From contig JAFZVW010000028.1 of assembly GCA_017617635.1 (NCBI GenBank), positions 1 through 37,023 of the forward strand: a stretch of 37,023 bases of DNA. Direction: 5' to 3'. Source of the stretch: Bacteroidaceae bacterium. GTDB taxonomy: Bacteria; Bacteroidota; Bacteroidia; Bacteroidales; Bacteroidaceae. Numbering within the stretch: the stretch's first letter is position 1; each line of letters opens with the position of its first letter. Shown here one piece after another: positions 26,843 to 36,291 of the stretch. The notes beneath the pieces are model-generated. The model was not told the DNA's origin. It worked only from the letters and a program-made list of their open reading frames with translations, and ran no database searches. Made by a program: the position numbers and the translations under genes.

Positions 26843-28198
26843 ATGAAAGCAGTATATTTTGTTGGAATCGGAGGCATTGGAATGAGCGCTATCGCCCGCT
26901 ATTTCCTGAACATAGGTCTTACCGTAGGCGGATATGACAAGACCCCAAGCCCATTGACGCATGCCTTGGAAAAAGAGGGAGCATTGATACATTATGAAGA
27001 CAATGTCAGTCTGATCCCCCAGGCTTGCAAGGACCAAAAGGAATGTTTAGTCATATATACACCAGCCATTCCGGCCACACACACCGAGATGAAATACTTC
27101 CTTGACAATGGCTTCGACATCCAGAAACGCGCCCAGGTACTTGGAACACTGACACGTTCGCTGAAGGGACTTTGTGTAGCCGGCACACACGGCAAGACAA
27201 CAACCTCGTCCATGGCAGCACACCTGCTGCATCAGAGCCACGTGGATTGCAACGCCTTTCTTGGCGGTATTACCAAAAATTACGGAACAAACTATATTCT
27301 GTCCAAGAAGAGCCCGTATGTGGTCATCGAGGCAGACGAGTTTGACAGATCTTTCCATTGGCTGACGCCATGGGCCACTGTAATAACATCTACTGACGCA
27401 GATCACCTGGATATATATGGGACAGAAGAGGCTTATCTGGAGTCGTTCAGCAAATACACCAGCCTGATTACTCCAGGAGGATACCTGATTCTGCACACAG
27501 GGTTGAAGATGAAACCCGACACGCAAAAAAACGTAACCACATATACATACAGCATTGACAAGGGTGATTTCCATGCTGAAAATGTAAAAATCGGCAATGG
27601 CCGCATCACATTCGACTTCGTTTCTCCACTGGGAAAGATTAAGGACATTGAACTGGGAGTACCTGTAAAAGTCAATATCGACAATGGTATCGGTGCAATG
27701 GCACTTGCACAGATTGCCGGTGCCACTGAAGAAGAGATTCGCCGCGGCATGCTCAGTTTTGGAGGTGTTGACCGCAGGTTTGACTTCCGTGTCAGACGCG
27801 ATGACATGGTATATCTCTCGGATTACGCCCATCATCCCGAAGAAATAAGACAAAGTCTGGCAAGCATAAGGCAATTGTACGAAGGACGTCACATACGTGT
27901 CATCTTCCAACCGCACCTGTACACAAGAACACGCGATTTCTACATGGATTTTGCCGATGCACTGTCACAGTTGGACGATGTTGTCATTGCAGACATCTAT
28001 CCTGCCCGCGAAGAACCAATCCCCGGAGTGACATCCGACCTTATATATGATAATCTGGCACAAAACGTCAAAAAGCAAAAATGTTCAAAAGACGGAATCT
28101 TGGACATCGTGCGCAAGAAAGACTTCGACGTACTGGTAACATTGGGAGCCGGCGACATTGAAGACCTCTCGGGAGAAATCGCAAAAATACTGGAATAA
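26843..28198 (+). CDS. murC: UDP-N-acetylmuramate:L-alanine ligase MurC
   Basis: A 451-residue cytosolic Mur ligase that starts peptide stem synthesis by adding L-alanine to UDP-MurNAc. Motifs: G8-IGGIGMSAIARY (nucleotide-sugar fold), A-G114-T-H-G-K-T-T-T ATP loop, VVIEADEFDRSFHWLTP, the STDADHLDIY block, and YLSDYAHHPEEIRQSL followed by VIFQPHLYTRTRDF, characteristic of MurC. It starts 17 bases after murG. The His in the ATP loop and the HHPEE motif exclude MurD, MurE and MurF. Confidence 0.96.
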   Translation: MKAVYFVGIGGIGMSAIARYFLNIGLTVGGYDKTPSPLTHALEKEGALIHYEDNVSLIPQACKDQKECLVIYTPAIPATHTEMKYFLDNGFDIQKRAQVLGTLTRSLKGLCVAGTHGKTTTSSMAAHLLHQSHVDCNAFLGGITKNYGTNYILSKKSPYVVIEADEFDRSFHWLTPWATVITSTDADHLDIYGTEEAYLESFSKYTSLITPGGYLILHTGLKMKPDTQKNVTTYTYSIDKGDFHAENVKIGNGRITFDFVSPLGKIKDIELGVPVKVNIDNGIGAMALAQIAGATEEEIRRGMLSFGGVDRRFDFRVRRDDMVYLSDYAHHPEEIRQSLASIRQLYEGRHIRVIFQPHLYTRTRDFYMDFADALSQLDDVVIADIYPAREEPIPGVTSDLIYDNLAQNVKKQKCSKDGILDIVRKKDFDVLVTLGAGDIEDLSGEIAKILE

Positions 28199-28222
28199 AT
28201 TTAAGGCAAACAAACGGCTTAT

Positions 28223-28951
28223 ATGAAAACTGCCCTGAAAATAATTTTACTGACAGGCGTAATAGGATACCTCGTCTTTACTGTTATGACATTGTCCAAG
28301 AAGAACGAAGACTATGTCTGCTGTGGTGTAGACGTAGTCATAAGCGATACATCCGGAAAAACACTGCTCAACAAGGAATTCGTGTCCGATATCCTGGCAA
28401 ACAGGAAGATTTCGCCTCAGGGGCAGACCATTTCCAGAATCAATATTAACAGGATTGAACAGGTTGTGGGTGAAAGTGCATATATAGATTCCGTTCAATG
28501 CTATTTTACTCCAAAGCACAACCTTTGCATCCGGGTGATTCCGCGTAAGCCTGTCATACACGTCATCACAGATGATGCCGAGTACTACATGGATGCAAAC
28601 GGCAACATAATGCCTACAGGCAATTTCAATTTGGACCTTTGTCTTATGACAGGAAACATCAGCGAAAAGATGGCAAAGGAAAAACTGCTGCCACTGGCAT
28701 CTTACCTGGACAGCAACGAGACATGGAAAGATGAAATCCAGCAGGTGAACGTTATTGACGAGCAACATATAGAACTTATACCCATGACCGGAGAACACCG
28801 TATCCGTATCGGTAATGGTGACAATATCAAGGAAAAGATGGACAAACTGATTCTTTTCCGTGAGGAGGGACTGGACAAAGTCGGATGGAACAAATATGCA
28901 TATATTGACCTGAGTTATAACGGACAGGTTGTATGTACCAGAAAGAATTAA
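28223..28951 (+). CDS. ftsQ: Cell-division protein FtsQ
   Basis: A 242-residue bitopic protein: a short cytosolic start, one membrane helix at about 6-24 (KIILLTGVIGYLVFTVMTL), then a periplasmic part. The POTRA-like domain lies at about 33-105 (CGVDVVISDTSGKTLLNKEFVSDIL... INRIEQVVGESAYIDSVQCYFTPKHNLCIRVIPRKPVIHV), followed by the FtsQ/DivIB beta domain to the end. It links the cytosolic ring to septal wall synthesis. Sequence conservation is weak, as usual for FtsQ, but topology, length and position between murC and ftsA are decisive. Confidence 0.9.
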   Translation: MKTALKIILLTGVIGYLVFTVMTLSKKNEDYVCCGVDVVISDTSGKTLLNKEFVSDILANRKISPQGQTISRININRIEQVVGESAYIDSVQCYFTPKHNLCIRVIPRKPVIHVITDDAEYYMDANGNIMPTGNFNLDLCLMTGNISEKMAKEKLLPLASYLDSNETWKDEIQQVNVIDEQHIELIPMTGEHRIRIGNGDNIKEKMDKLILFREEGLDKVGWNKYAYIDLSYNGQVVCTRKN

Positions 28952-28966
28952 ACTAAAAACAATTAT

Positions 28967-30259
28967 ATGGCAGACAAAGACATTATCGTAGCATTGGAAC
29001 TGGCAACAACTGCCGTTCGTGCCATTGCCGGACAGCGCATGGCAGATGGGACAATGCAAATCAAGGCAATTGTCGAGGAGAATGCATCCAACTGCATTCG
29101 CAAGGGCGTAGTAGACAACATTGACAAGACAACACAGGCTATATCAAGGGTATTGGCACAGATTTCACTGCAACTGGGCCAAAGTGTGCGTCGTGTCTAT
29201 GTAGGTTTAAGTGGACAGTCACTGCACACCGTACTGAACAAGATCCAGCGCCAGCTGACCGAGAAGACACAGGTCACAAATGACATGATTGACCAGATGA
29301 TGGACACAAACCGAGGTGTAGTATATACAAACTCGGAGATACTCGAGGTAGTGCCTCAGGAATATCATGTTGGAATCAGGGAAGAAGCTGACATAGTAGG
29401 TATGCAGGTCGATCAGCTCGAAGCCAGGTTCCTGAATGTCATTGCACGCAACTCGCTGCAGGAAAACATCGAAAAATGTGTCCGTTCTGCCGGATACGAG
29501 ATTGCCGAACTGCTGATTGCTCCACTGGCACTTGCCGACACGCTGCTTAATGCTGCAGAAAAACGTTCCGGCTGCGCACTTGTCGACCTTGGAGCAGACA
29601 CAACGACAGTAAGTATATATACCAAGAACATCCTGCGGAAACTATGCGTAATTCCATTGGGAGGCAGCAATGTCACAGCAGACATCGCCAACTGCCTGTC
29701 AGTTGAGTACGAAGAAGCGGAAACATTGAAACTGCGTCATGGACATGCATGGAAACAATTCGCCAATGACGAAGAATCCAAGAGCATCTCCATTTCCCAT
29801 GACAGAAACGTAGACGAGAAAGACCTGTCAAACATAATTCAGGCCAGATACGAGGAAATCCTGATGAATGTCTGGAACCAACTGAAAAGCGACAGCGACA
29901 AACTCGTTTCCGGCATCGTATTTACCGGAGGAGCATCACAGATACGCTCTTTACAGGATGCCTTCCAGAAATTTGCGCATACCAACAAAACCATACGCAT
30001 TGCCAAGCTTCCGTCCGAGATAAGCACTGCAACCGGTATTCATATTGCAGACAACGAACGCATGAACACAATCATAGCACTCCTTTTGCACGGAGATCAG
30101 AACTGCGTCAGCCGTGAAACCCAAGAAACAGTCAAGGAGCCCATACCCGTGGTAGAAGCAAAGCCTGCACCGGCAGAACCTGCAGAACCAGTAGCACCGA
30201 AGCAGCCCAAGAAGACTTGGTGGGAAAAGATAAAAGACTCACTGGATCAGGACGAATAA
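28967..30259 (+). CDS. ftsA: Actin-like cell-division protein FtsA
   Basis: A 430-residue actin-fold ATPase that tethers FtsZ to the membrane. It begins with DIIVALELATTAVRAIAG (phosphate-1 loop), has the FtsA-specific SHS2 insertion (about 80-165), CALVDLGADTTTVSIY as phosphate-2 loop, and IVFTGGASQIRSLQD as adenosine loop. The C-terminus carries a Pro/Ala/Glu-rich linker (about 385-413) and ends with KKTWWEKIKDSLDQDE, which looks like the amphipathic membrane-targeting helix. It is placed directly before ftsZ, 21 bases upstream, as in most bacteria. Confidence 0.95.
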   Translation: MADKDIIVALELATTAVRAIAGQRMADGTMQIKAIVEENASNCIRKGVVDNIDKTTQAISRVLAQISLQLGQSVRRVYVGLSGQSLHTVLNKIQRQLTEKTQVTNDMIDQMMDTNRGVVYTNSEILEVVPQEYHVGIREEADIVGMQVDQLEARFLNVIARNSLQENIEKCVRSAGYEIAELLIAPLALADTLLNAAEKRSGCALVDLGADTTTVSIYTKNILRKLCVIPLGGSNVTADIANCLSVEYEEAETLKLRHGHAWKQFANDEESKSISISHDRNVDEKDLSNIIQARYEEILMNVWNQLKSDSDKLVSGIVFTGGASQIRSLQDAFQKFAHTNKTIRIAKLPSEISTATGIHIADNERMNTIIALLLHGDQNCVSRETQETVKEPIPVVEAKPAPAEPAEPVAPKQPKKTWWEKIKDSLDQDE

Positions 30260-30280
30260 CACCCTAACACATTAAGAATT

Positions 30281-31510
30281 ATGGATAATTTTCAGCAAGA
30301 TATGGATTTTGCGGGTCTGCCAATAGTAAACCTGCCAAAAACAAACAATTGTATAATAAAGGTCATCGGTGTAGGTGGTGGTGGTGGTAACGCAGTAAAC
30401 CACATGTACCGCGAAGGCATCCACGATGTTTCCTACATAGTGTGCAACACCGACAAGAAAGCGCTCGATGACAGCGCCGTGCCCAACCATCTGCAGTTAG
30501 GCAGCGACGGTCTTGGTGCTGGCAACAATCCCGTTGTAGGCCGCCAGCGTGCCGAGGAAAGCATGGAGGACATAAAGGCAATGCTCAACGATGGAACACG
30601 CATGGTCTTCATAACGGCAGGCATGGGAGGCGGAACCGGAACAGGTGCTGCACCCATCATTGCACAATGTGCAAAAGATGCCGGCATCCTGACTGTAGGC
30701 ATCGTCACCATACCCTTCAAATTCGAAGGAATAAAGAAAATCAAGCAAGCAATGTCCGGAGTCGAGGAAATCTCGAAACACGTAGACGCCCTGCTCGTAA
30801 TCAACAACGAACGGCTGCGCGAGATATATCCCGACCTGACCGTTATCAACGCTTTTGCGCGTGCCGACGACACCCTGTCCACAGCAGCCAGGAGCATTGC
30901 CGAAATCATTACCATGCATGGTATTATAAATCTGGACTTCCAGGATGTTACAACAGTTCTGAAAGACGGGGGCGTAGCCATCATGAGTACAGGCTATGGC
31001 GAGGGTGAGAACCGCGTAACCAAAGCCATTGCCGAAGCCCTCAACTCACCGCTTCTCAACCACAACGACATCTTCAATTCCAAGAAAGTACTTCTCAATG
31101 TAAACTTCTGCGCAGACAAGGATCACGAGTCCCTTATGATGGAGGAGATGAACGAAATCCACGAATTCATGGCCAAGTTCCGCCAGGACTTCGAAATCAA
31201 ATGGGGGTTGGCAACCGACTCCACATTGGGAAGCAAAGTCAAAATCACACTTCTTGCCTCCGGTTTCGGCCTGCAGAGTATGATGGACCGCAAAGCCAAC
31301 CCTGACGAGAAGGAATGGGGAGATGACTGGGATGATTTCTATACTACGTACTACGGCAGTGGCAAAACATCCGTAAGGCCCCATAACAACATCTTTATCT
31401 TCACCGCCGACACCATGGACAATGACGACGTCATCTCACAAGTGGATGCCACCCCCACATGCCGTAGAACCAAGGAAGACCTAAAGCACATAGGCGGCGA
31501 GACAAAATAA
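30281..31510 (+). CDS. ftsZ: Cell-division GTPase FtsZ
   Basis: A 409-residue tubulin-like GTPase that polymerises into the division ring. The core has KVIGVGGGGGNAVNHM, the tubulin signature G116-GGTGTG122 within ITAGMGGGTGTGAAP, NNERL, and the activating loop DLTVINAFARADDTLSTAARSI. After the core (about 330) comes an acidic stretch and a C-terminus of NDDVISQVDATPTCRRTKEDL. I do not see the standard D/E-I-P-x-F-L-R terminal peptide that binds FtsA; TPTCRR may be a divergent counterpart. It is the last gene of the dcw cluster and is convergent with recO, with only 19 bases between the two stops. Confidence 0.96.
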   Translation: MDNFQQDMDFAGLPIVNLPKTNNCIIKVIGVGGGGGNAVNHMYREGIHDVSYIVCNTDKKALDDSAVPNHLQLGSDGLGAGNNPVVGRQRAEESMEDIKAMLNDGTRMVFITAGMGGGTGTGAAPIIAQCAKDAGILTVGIVTIPFKFEGIKKIKQAMSGVEEISKHVDALLVINNERLREIYPDLTVINAFARADDTLSTAARSIAEIITMHGIINLDFQDVTTVLKDGGVAIMSTGYGEGENRVTKAIAEALNSPLLNHNDIFNSKKVLLNVNFCADKDHESLMMEEMNEIHEFMAKFRQDFEIKWGLATDSTLGSKVKITLLASGFGLQSMMDRKANPDEKEWGDDWDDFYTTYYGSGKTSVRPHNNIFIFTADTMDNDDVISQVDATPTCRRTKEDLKHIGGETK

Positions 31511-31529
31511 CCTAACACCGGCAACAGTA

Positions 31530-32258
31530 CTAAACACCGGAAAATACCTCGCGAAGCACATCCACGCTTTGCAGGGAACGAAAACCTGGCACATGCAGGC
31601 GGTAATACACCATGATTATCTCCAGTATGTGCCAGCGCTGTTCCCTAGTGAAAGCCAATTCATGCATCCGGTCATAGTCGGTTCCCAACAAGACCGGCAG
31701 GAAAGCAGCATCCTCCTTATTCAGCATATATTTGTGTAATGGCGGCAACTCGACAGATTCTCCACTCTGCATATCAAAGAACATACCTTCACAATACCCC
31801 TCCATGTTGGGCATGATGCCTAAGAACACCGTCAACTTGACGGGAAGGAGCAAGTGAAAGTTTGCTATGCCCTCTGTATTCCTGTCAAACCACATCAGAG
31901 ACTGCTCCAGGAAAGCAAACAAACTGACATTTACCCCTTCAGACCTTATCGCATTATACAGAAACTCGGCAAGGAACATCGCTACAGAAGTTTTCACAGT
32001 ATTATACGGAATGCTTGTCCAAGCATGATACAAGGATATATTCCTGATACCCTGCATATCCCGTGATTCCCTGTAATCCAGTTCTATCTCAACAAGGGAA
32101 AGTCGCTGCAATAATGACAGTATAGCACCGCGCTTCTTAGTCTTCGGTATCCGTACAAGGGACGATATATTACCATACCTCTCGGTAAAAAAATACACCA
32201 CAACACTATTGTCGCTGTACTTGATACAGTTCAGAACTATAGCCTTTGTCGTTTCCAC
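31530..32258 (-). CDS. recO: DNA repair protein RecO
   Basis: A 242-residue protein with GTG start at 32258. The N-terminal OB-fold is typical (TTKAIVLNCIKYSDNSVVVYFFTERYGNISSLVRIPKTKKRG...). The C-terminal helical domain has FLAEFLYNAIRSEGVN, FAFLEQSLMWFD, ANFHLLLPVKLTVFLGIMP and YYRLHVPGFRSLQSVDVLREVF. RecO works with RecR (and RecF) to load RecA onto SSB-coated gapped DNA. The four-cysteine zinc motif found in some RecO proteins is absent: only two isolated cysteines are present. It is convergent with ftsZ and divergent from the tRNA-Glu/rpsT unit. Confidence 0.92.
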   Translation of the reverse strand: METTKAIVLNCIKYSDNSVVVYFFTERYGNISSLVRIPKTKKRGAILSLLQRLSLVEIELDYRESRDMQGIRNISLYHAWTSIPYNTVKTSVAMFLAEFLYNAIRSEGVNVSLFAFLEQSLMWFDRNTEGIANFHLLLPVKLTVFLGIMPNMEGYCEGMFFDMQSGESVELPPLHKYMLNKEDAAFLPVLLGTDYDRMHELAFTREQRWHILEIIMVYYRLHVPGFRSLQSVDVLREVFSGV

Positions 32259-32368
32259 CTTGTATATCCCTGTCGCTTAATACTGATGCGAATTTAAGCT
32301 TTTATGACAATTCGGGCACTCGCACCATACTATTTTGCATTGCAGATTGTATTTTTTCACAAAAATAT

Positions 32369-32399
32369 TTTGTCAATTCATATAATCAATGTACCTTTG
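32369..32399 (+). promoter_or_regulatory. Strong promoter for tRNA-Glu and rpsT
   Basis: TTTG at 32369-32372, a 19-base spacer, then TACCTTTG at 32392-32399: an essentially consensus Bacteroidetes promoter. The expected start is about 50 bases before the tRNA. No other promoter is obvious before rpsT. Confidence 0.8.
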
Positions 32400-32455
32400 C
32401 AACCGCAAATTTGGGCATATGCCCTTGTGAGCACTGGCAAAAAAGCCGAAGGTAA

Positions 32456-32527
32456 GGTCCCTTCGTCTATCGGTTAGGACAAGAGATTTTCATTCTCTAA
32501 AGAGGGGTTCGATTCCCCTAGGGACTA
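32456..32527 (+). tRNA. tRNA-Glu (anticodon TTC)
   Basis: A full cloverleaf: acceptor stem 32456-32462 with 32520-32526 (the end pair is G-U), a D arm, an anticodon stem AGAGA/TCTCT enclosing loop TTTTCAT with anticodon TTC, a T arm AGGGG/CCCCT around TTCGATT, and discriminator A at 32527. The CCA end is not encoded. It reads UUC, giving glutamate for GAA and GAG. It lies between a strong promoter and rpsT, 77 bases upstream of that gene. Confidence 0.96.
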
Positions 32528-32604
32528 CGAAACCGGAGAGAGGTGCGAGGTCATTTAGCCATACCACATCAGACTCCGACTAACAAATTAAACAAAACAG
32601 ACAA

Positions 32605-32859
32605 ATGGCAAATCACAAATCATCCCTGAAGAGAATTCGTCAGGAGCAGAAGAAGAGACTGCACAACAGATATTACGCAAAGACAATGCGTAATGCAGTT
32701 CGCAAGTTGCGTGCTACTACCGACAAGGCAGTTGCAACAGAAATGTACCCAATCGTTCAGAAGGCACTTGACAAGCTGGCTAAGATTAACGTTATCCACA
32801 AGAACAAGGCTGCCAATCTGAAGAGCAAGTTGGCCAAGCACATCAACAAACTGGGTTAA
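32605..32859 (+). CDS. rpsT: 30S ribosomal protein S20
   Basis: An 84-residue, highly basic, all-helical protein. The start [13 protein letters not shown] and the pattern [14 protein letters not shown]... and [31 protein letters not shown] are the standard S20 sequence. It binds the 5' domain of 16S rRNA early in 30S assembly. It appears co-transcribed with the upstream tRNA-Glu from the promoter at 32369 and is closed by a terminator at 32889-32918. Confidence 0.96.
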   Translation: MANHKSSLKRIRQEQKKRLHNRYYAKTMRNAVRKLRATTDKAVATEMYPIVQKALDKLAKINVIHKNKAANLKSKLAKHINKLG

Positions 32860-32888
32860 TTTCCGCTTCTTATAGGCGACAGGATACA

Positions 32889-32918
32889 GCAATCATCCCC
32901 ATGGATGGTTGCTTTTTT
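32889..32918 (+). terminator. Intrinsic terminator after rpsT
   Basis: A 9-bp stem (32889-32897 with 32904-32912, one G-U pair) with a 6-base loop, followed by six T at 32913-32918. It lies 30 bases past the rpsT stop. Confidence 0.85.
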
Positions 32919-32968
32919 ATTCTATCACGCCCAACTGGCAAGACTAAATCAATTTAATTATAATGCTA

Positions 32969-33000
32969 TTGCATTATTTCCGTTTTTTTTTATATCTTTG
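32969..33000 (+). promoter_or_regulatory. Promoter of gyrB
   Basis: TTG at 32969-32971, a 21-base spacer that contains a run of nine T, then TATCTTTG at 32993-33000. It lies 26 bases before the gyrB ATG, so the leader is only about 20 bases. Confidence 0.7.
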
Positions 33001-33008
33001 TTGCGTAA

Positions 33009-35003
<1,995 letters not shown>

Positions 35004-35031
35004 TCCTTAGCTGATTATCTAAAAAAATACC

Positions 35032-35072
35032 AAATCCCGGATTTTCGGTTACCACCCGAAAGTCCGGGATTT
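35032..35072. terminator. Bidirectional terminator between gyrB and the DUF2851 gene
   Basis: A 17-bp stem (35032-35048 with 35056-35072, with a T-G pair) and a 7-base loop. On the plus strand it follows gyrB by 28 bases and is trailed by TTATTTATTT-type sequence. On the minus strand it is trailed by seven T (complement of 35022-35028). It overlaps the TAA stop codon (35071-35073) of the convergent gene. Confidence 0.85.
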
Positions 35073-36207
35073 ATTTATTTGACAGGAATTCAAATCCGAA
35101 ACGGCATTCCAGGCACCTGAAATGTTCACAATATTCACGTTTCAACTGAATTAGCGCCTGCGAATCAGCAGCCGTTGATACATCCAATCCACATGCCCGC
35201 CACTGCCTCAGGATATAATTGTCCTCGCTACCGATTTCCGACAGCATACGCAGTGAGCGGTTCCTGTTTTCCTCAAGACCATAGGCAAAGCCGTACGAAA
35301 AAATTAACGGACATCCTGCATTTATAACCAGCAACCTGCTTACCTGCTTACTGAATCCAGCCTTTAGAAAGACGTCAGCTAACTGAGCGGCATTCTCGCA
35401 TGCGATAATCTCATTCAAACAGCATTGACGGTTATAGAACAACGATGCAAGCTGTCTGATTCTGACCTCAGGATAGTTCTGTGGCCTGATACGCATATAT
35501 CGCCACATACTGCCGTTAACGCCATTATCAATTTCAGCCATCTTCAGGAATTCATCTTCCAAAAGCGCATACGGCATCTTATCCAGTTGACATAACAGTT
35601 CGTCATGAGGCAATGATTTTGCCCACGACTCCATAGGATCGCCGTTCAACCCAAAGCCCAACGTCCTGGCAATAAGGACAAACGCAGTATGATTCCAGTT
35701 ACCTCGTGTCTGGTCAAGAACAGATGCTATACGCCTGTTCCTTTCCACCATGCGTTCAACCAACAGTGAATCCAACCAGGAATGCACCTTAATAGAAGGA
35801 ATTGCACTGATAAACCTATGACACCGTGGATAGTCACTCGTCCGACGCAATTCCCCGAATTTATCGCCTAAATCCTGCGGTATAGCTATCTCCAACTGCG
35901 GAACAGCCCTGCCATTCTGCATAAACACCTCCACATCAGCCTTCTCGACAACATGCAGGATTGTGGTGTTATAAACGGGATCTGTATTGTGTCCATGCCT
36001 ATTCCAGTCGCTTGACTTTGTATGCATCTCGACATTACCTACCCAAACTATGCCGTCTATCAGTATCTTTGCATTCAGGAAGTCCTGGCCCTGATTTACA
36101 TTATGCTGACCGCAATAAAGGATTTCCACGCACAATCCACCCGTTGTCTTCAGATTGTCCGTATTAAACAGACGGTGTTGCCAGACATAATGTAACAGAC
36201 TCTCCAT
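35071..36207 (-). CDS. DUF2851 family protein
   Basis: About 378 residues from ATG at 36207 (MESLLHYVWQHRLF), where the conserved family sequence starts. The open frame extends to 36246, but its extra 13 codons would lie within the pnp terminator and a -7-like box. Conserved features are GLCVEILYCGQHNVNQGQDFLNAKILIDGIVWVGNVEMHTKSSDW (about 28-72), in which the spaced E, D and E residues and a K recall a nuclease-like core, and a C-terminal cysteine pair in FRCLECRFG. The function of DUF2851 is not known; nuclease similarity is my inference from the motif spacing only. It lies between convergent gyrB and co-oriented pnp. Confidence 0.8.
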   Translation of the reverse strand: MESLLHYVWQHRLFNTDNLKTTGGLCVEILYCGQHNVNQGQDFLNAKILIDGIVWVGNVEMHTKSSDWNRHGHNTDPVYNTTILHVVEKADVEVFMQNGRAVPQLEIAIPQDLGDKFGELRRTSDYPRCHRFISAIPSIKVHSWLDSLLVERMVERNRRIASVLDQTRGNWNHTAFVLIARTLGFGLNGDPMESWAKSLPHDELLCQLDKMPYALLEDEFLKMAEIDNGVNGSMWRYMRIRPQNYPEVRIRQLASLFYNRQCCLNEIIACENAAQLADVFLKAGFSKQVSRLLVINAGCPLIFSYGFAYGLEENRNRSLRMLSEIGSEDNYILRQWRACGLDVSTAADSQALIQLKREYCEHFRCLECRFGFEFLSNK

Positions 36208-36212
36208 AGGCA

Positions 36213-36220
36213 CAAAGATA
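36213..36220 (-). promoter_or_regulatory. Possible -7 box immediately before the DUF2851 start
   Basis: TATCTTTG on the minus strand, ending only five bases before the ATG at 36207. No TTG/TTTG was found at the normal distance upstream. If used, the message would be leaderless or nearly so. Confidence 0.3.
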
Positions 36221-36232
36221 AAAAGAAAAGTC

Positions 36233-36267
36233 AAAAAAAGAGCCACCTGGCAATGCCAGATAGCTCT
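36233..36267 (-). terminator. Intrinsic terminator after pnp
   Basis: Minus strand: a continuous 13-bp stem (36267-36255 with 36251-36239, including two G-U pairs) with a 3-base loop, followed by T at 36238-36233. It begins 24 bases after the pnp stop. Confidence 0.88.
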
Positions 36268-36291
36268 CTATTGTCTTTTTGCAGTATTCAA

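Noticed and set aside
16436-31510. Loss of murF and ddl from the dcw cluster as a novelty
   Set aside because: Bacteroidetes clusters commonly lack these genes at this position; they are expected elsewhere in the genome.
36208-36246. N-terminal extension of the DUF2851 protein, hydrophobic like a signal peptide
   Set aside because: These codons lie over the T-run of the pnp terminator and the -7-like box; the conserved protein starts at MESLLHYVW.
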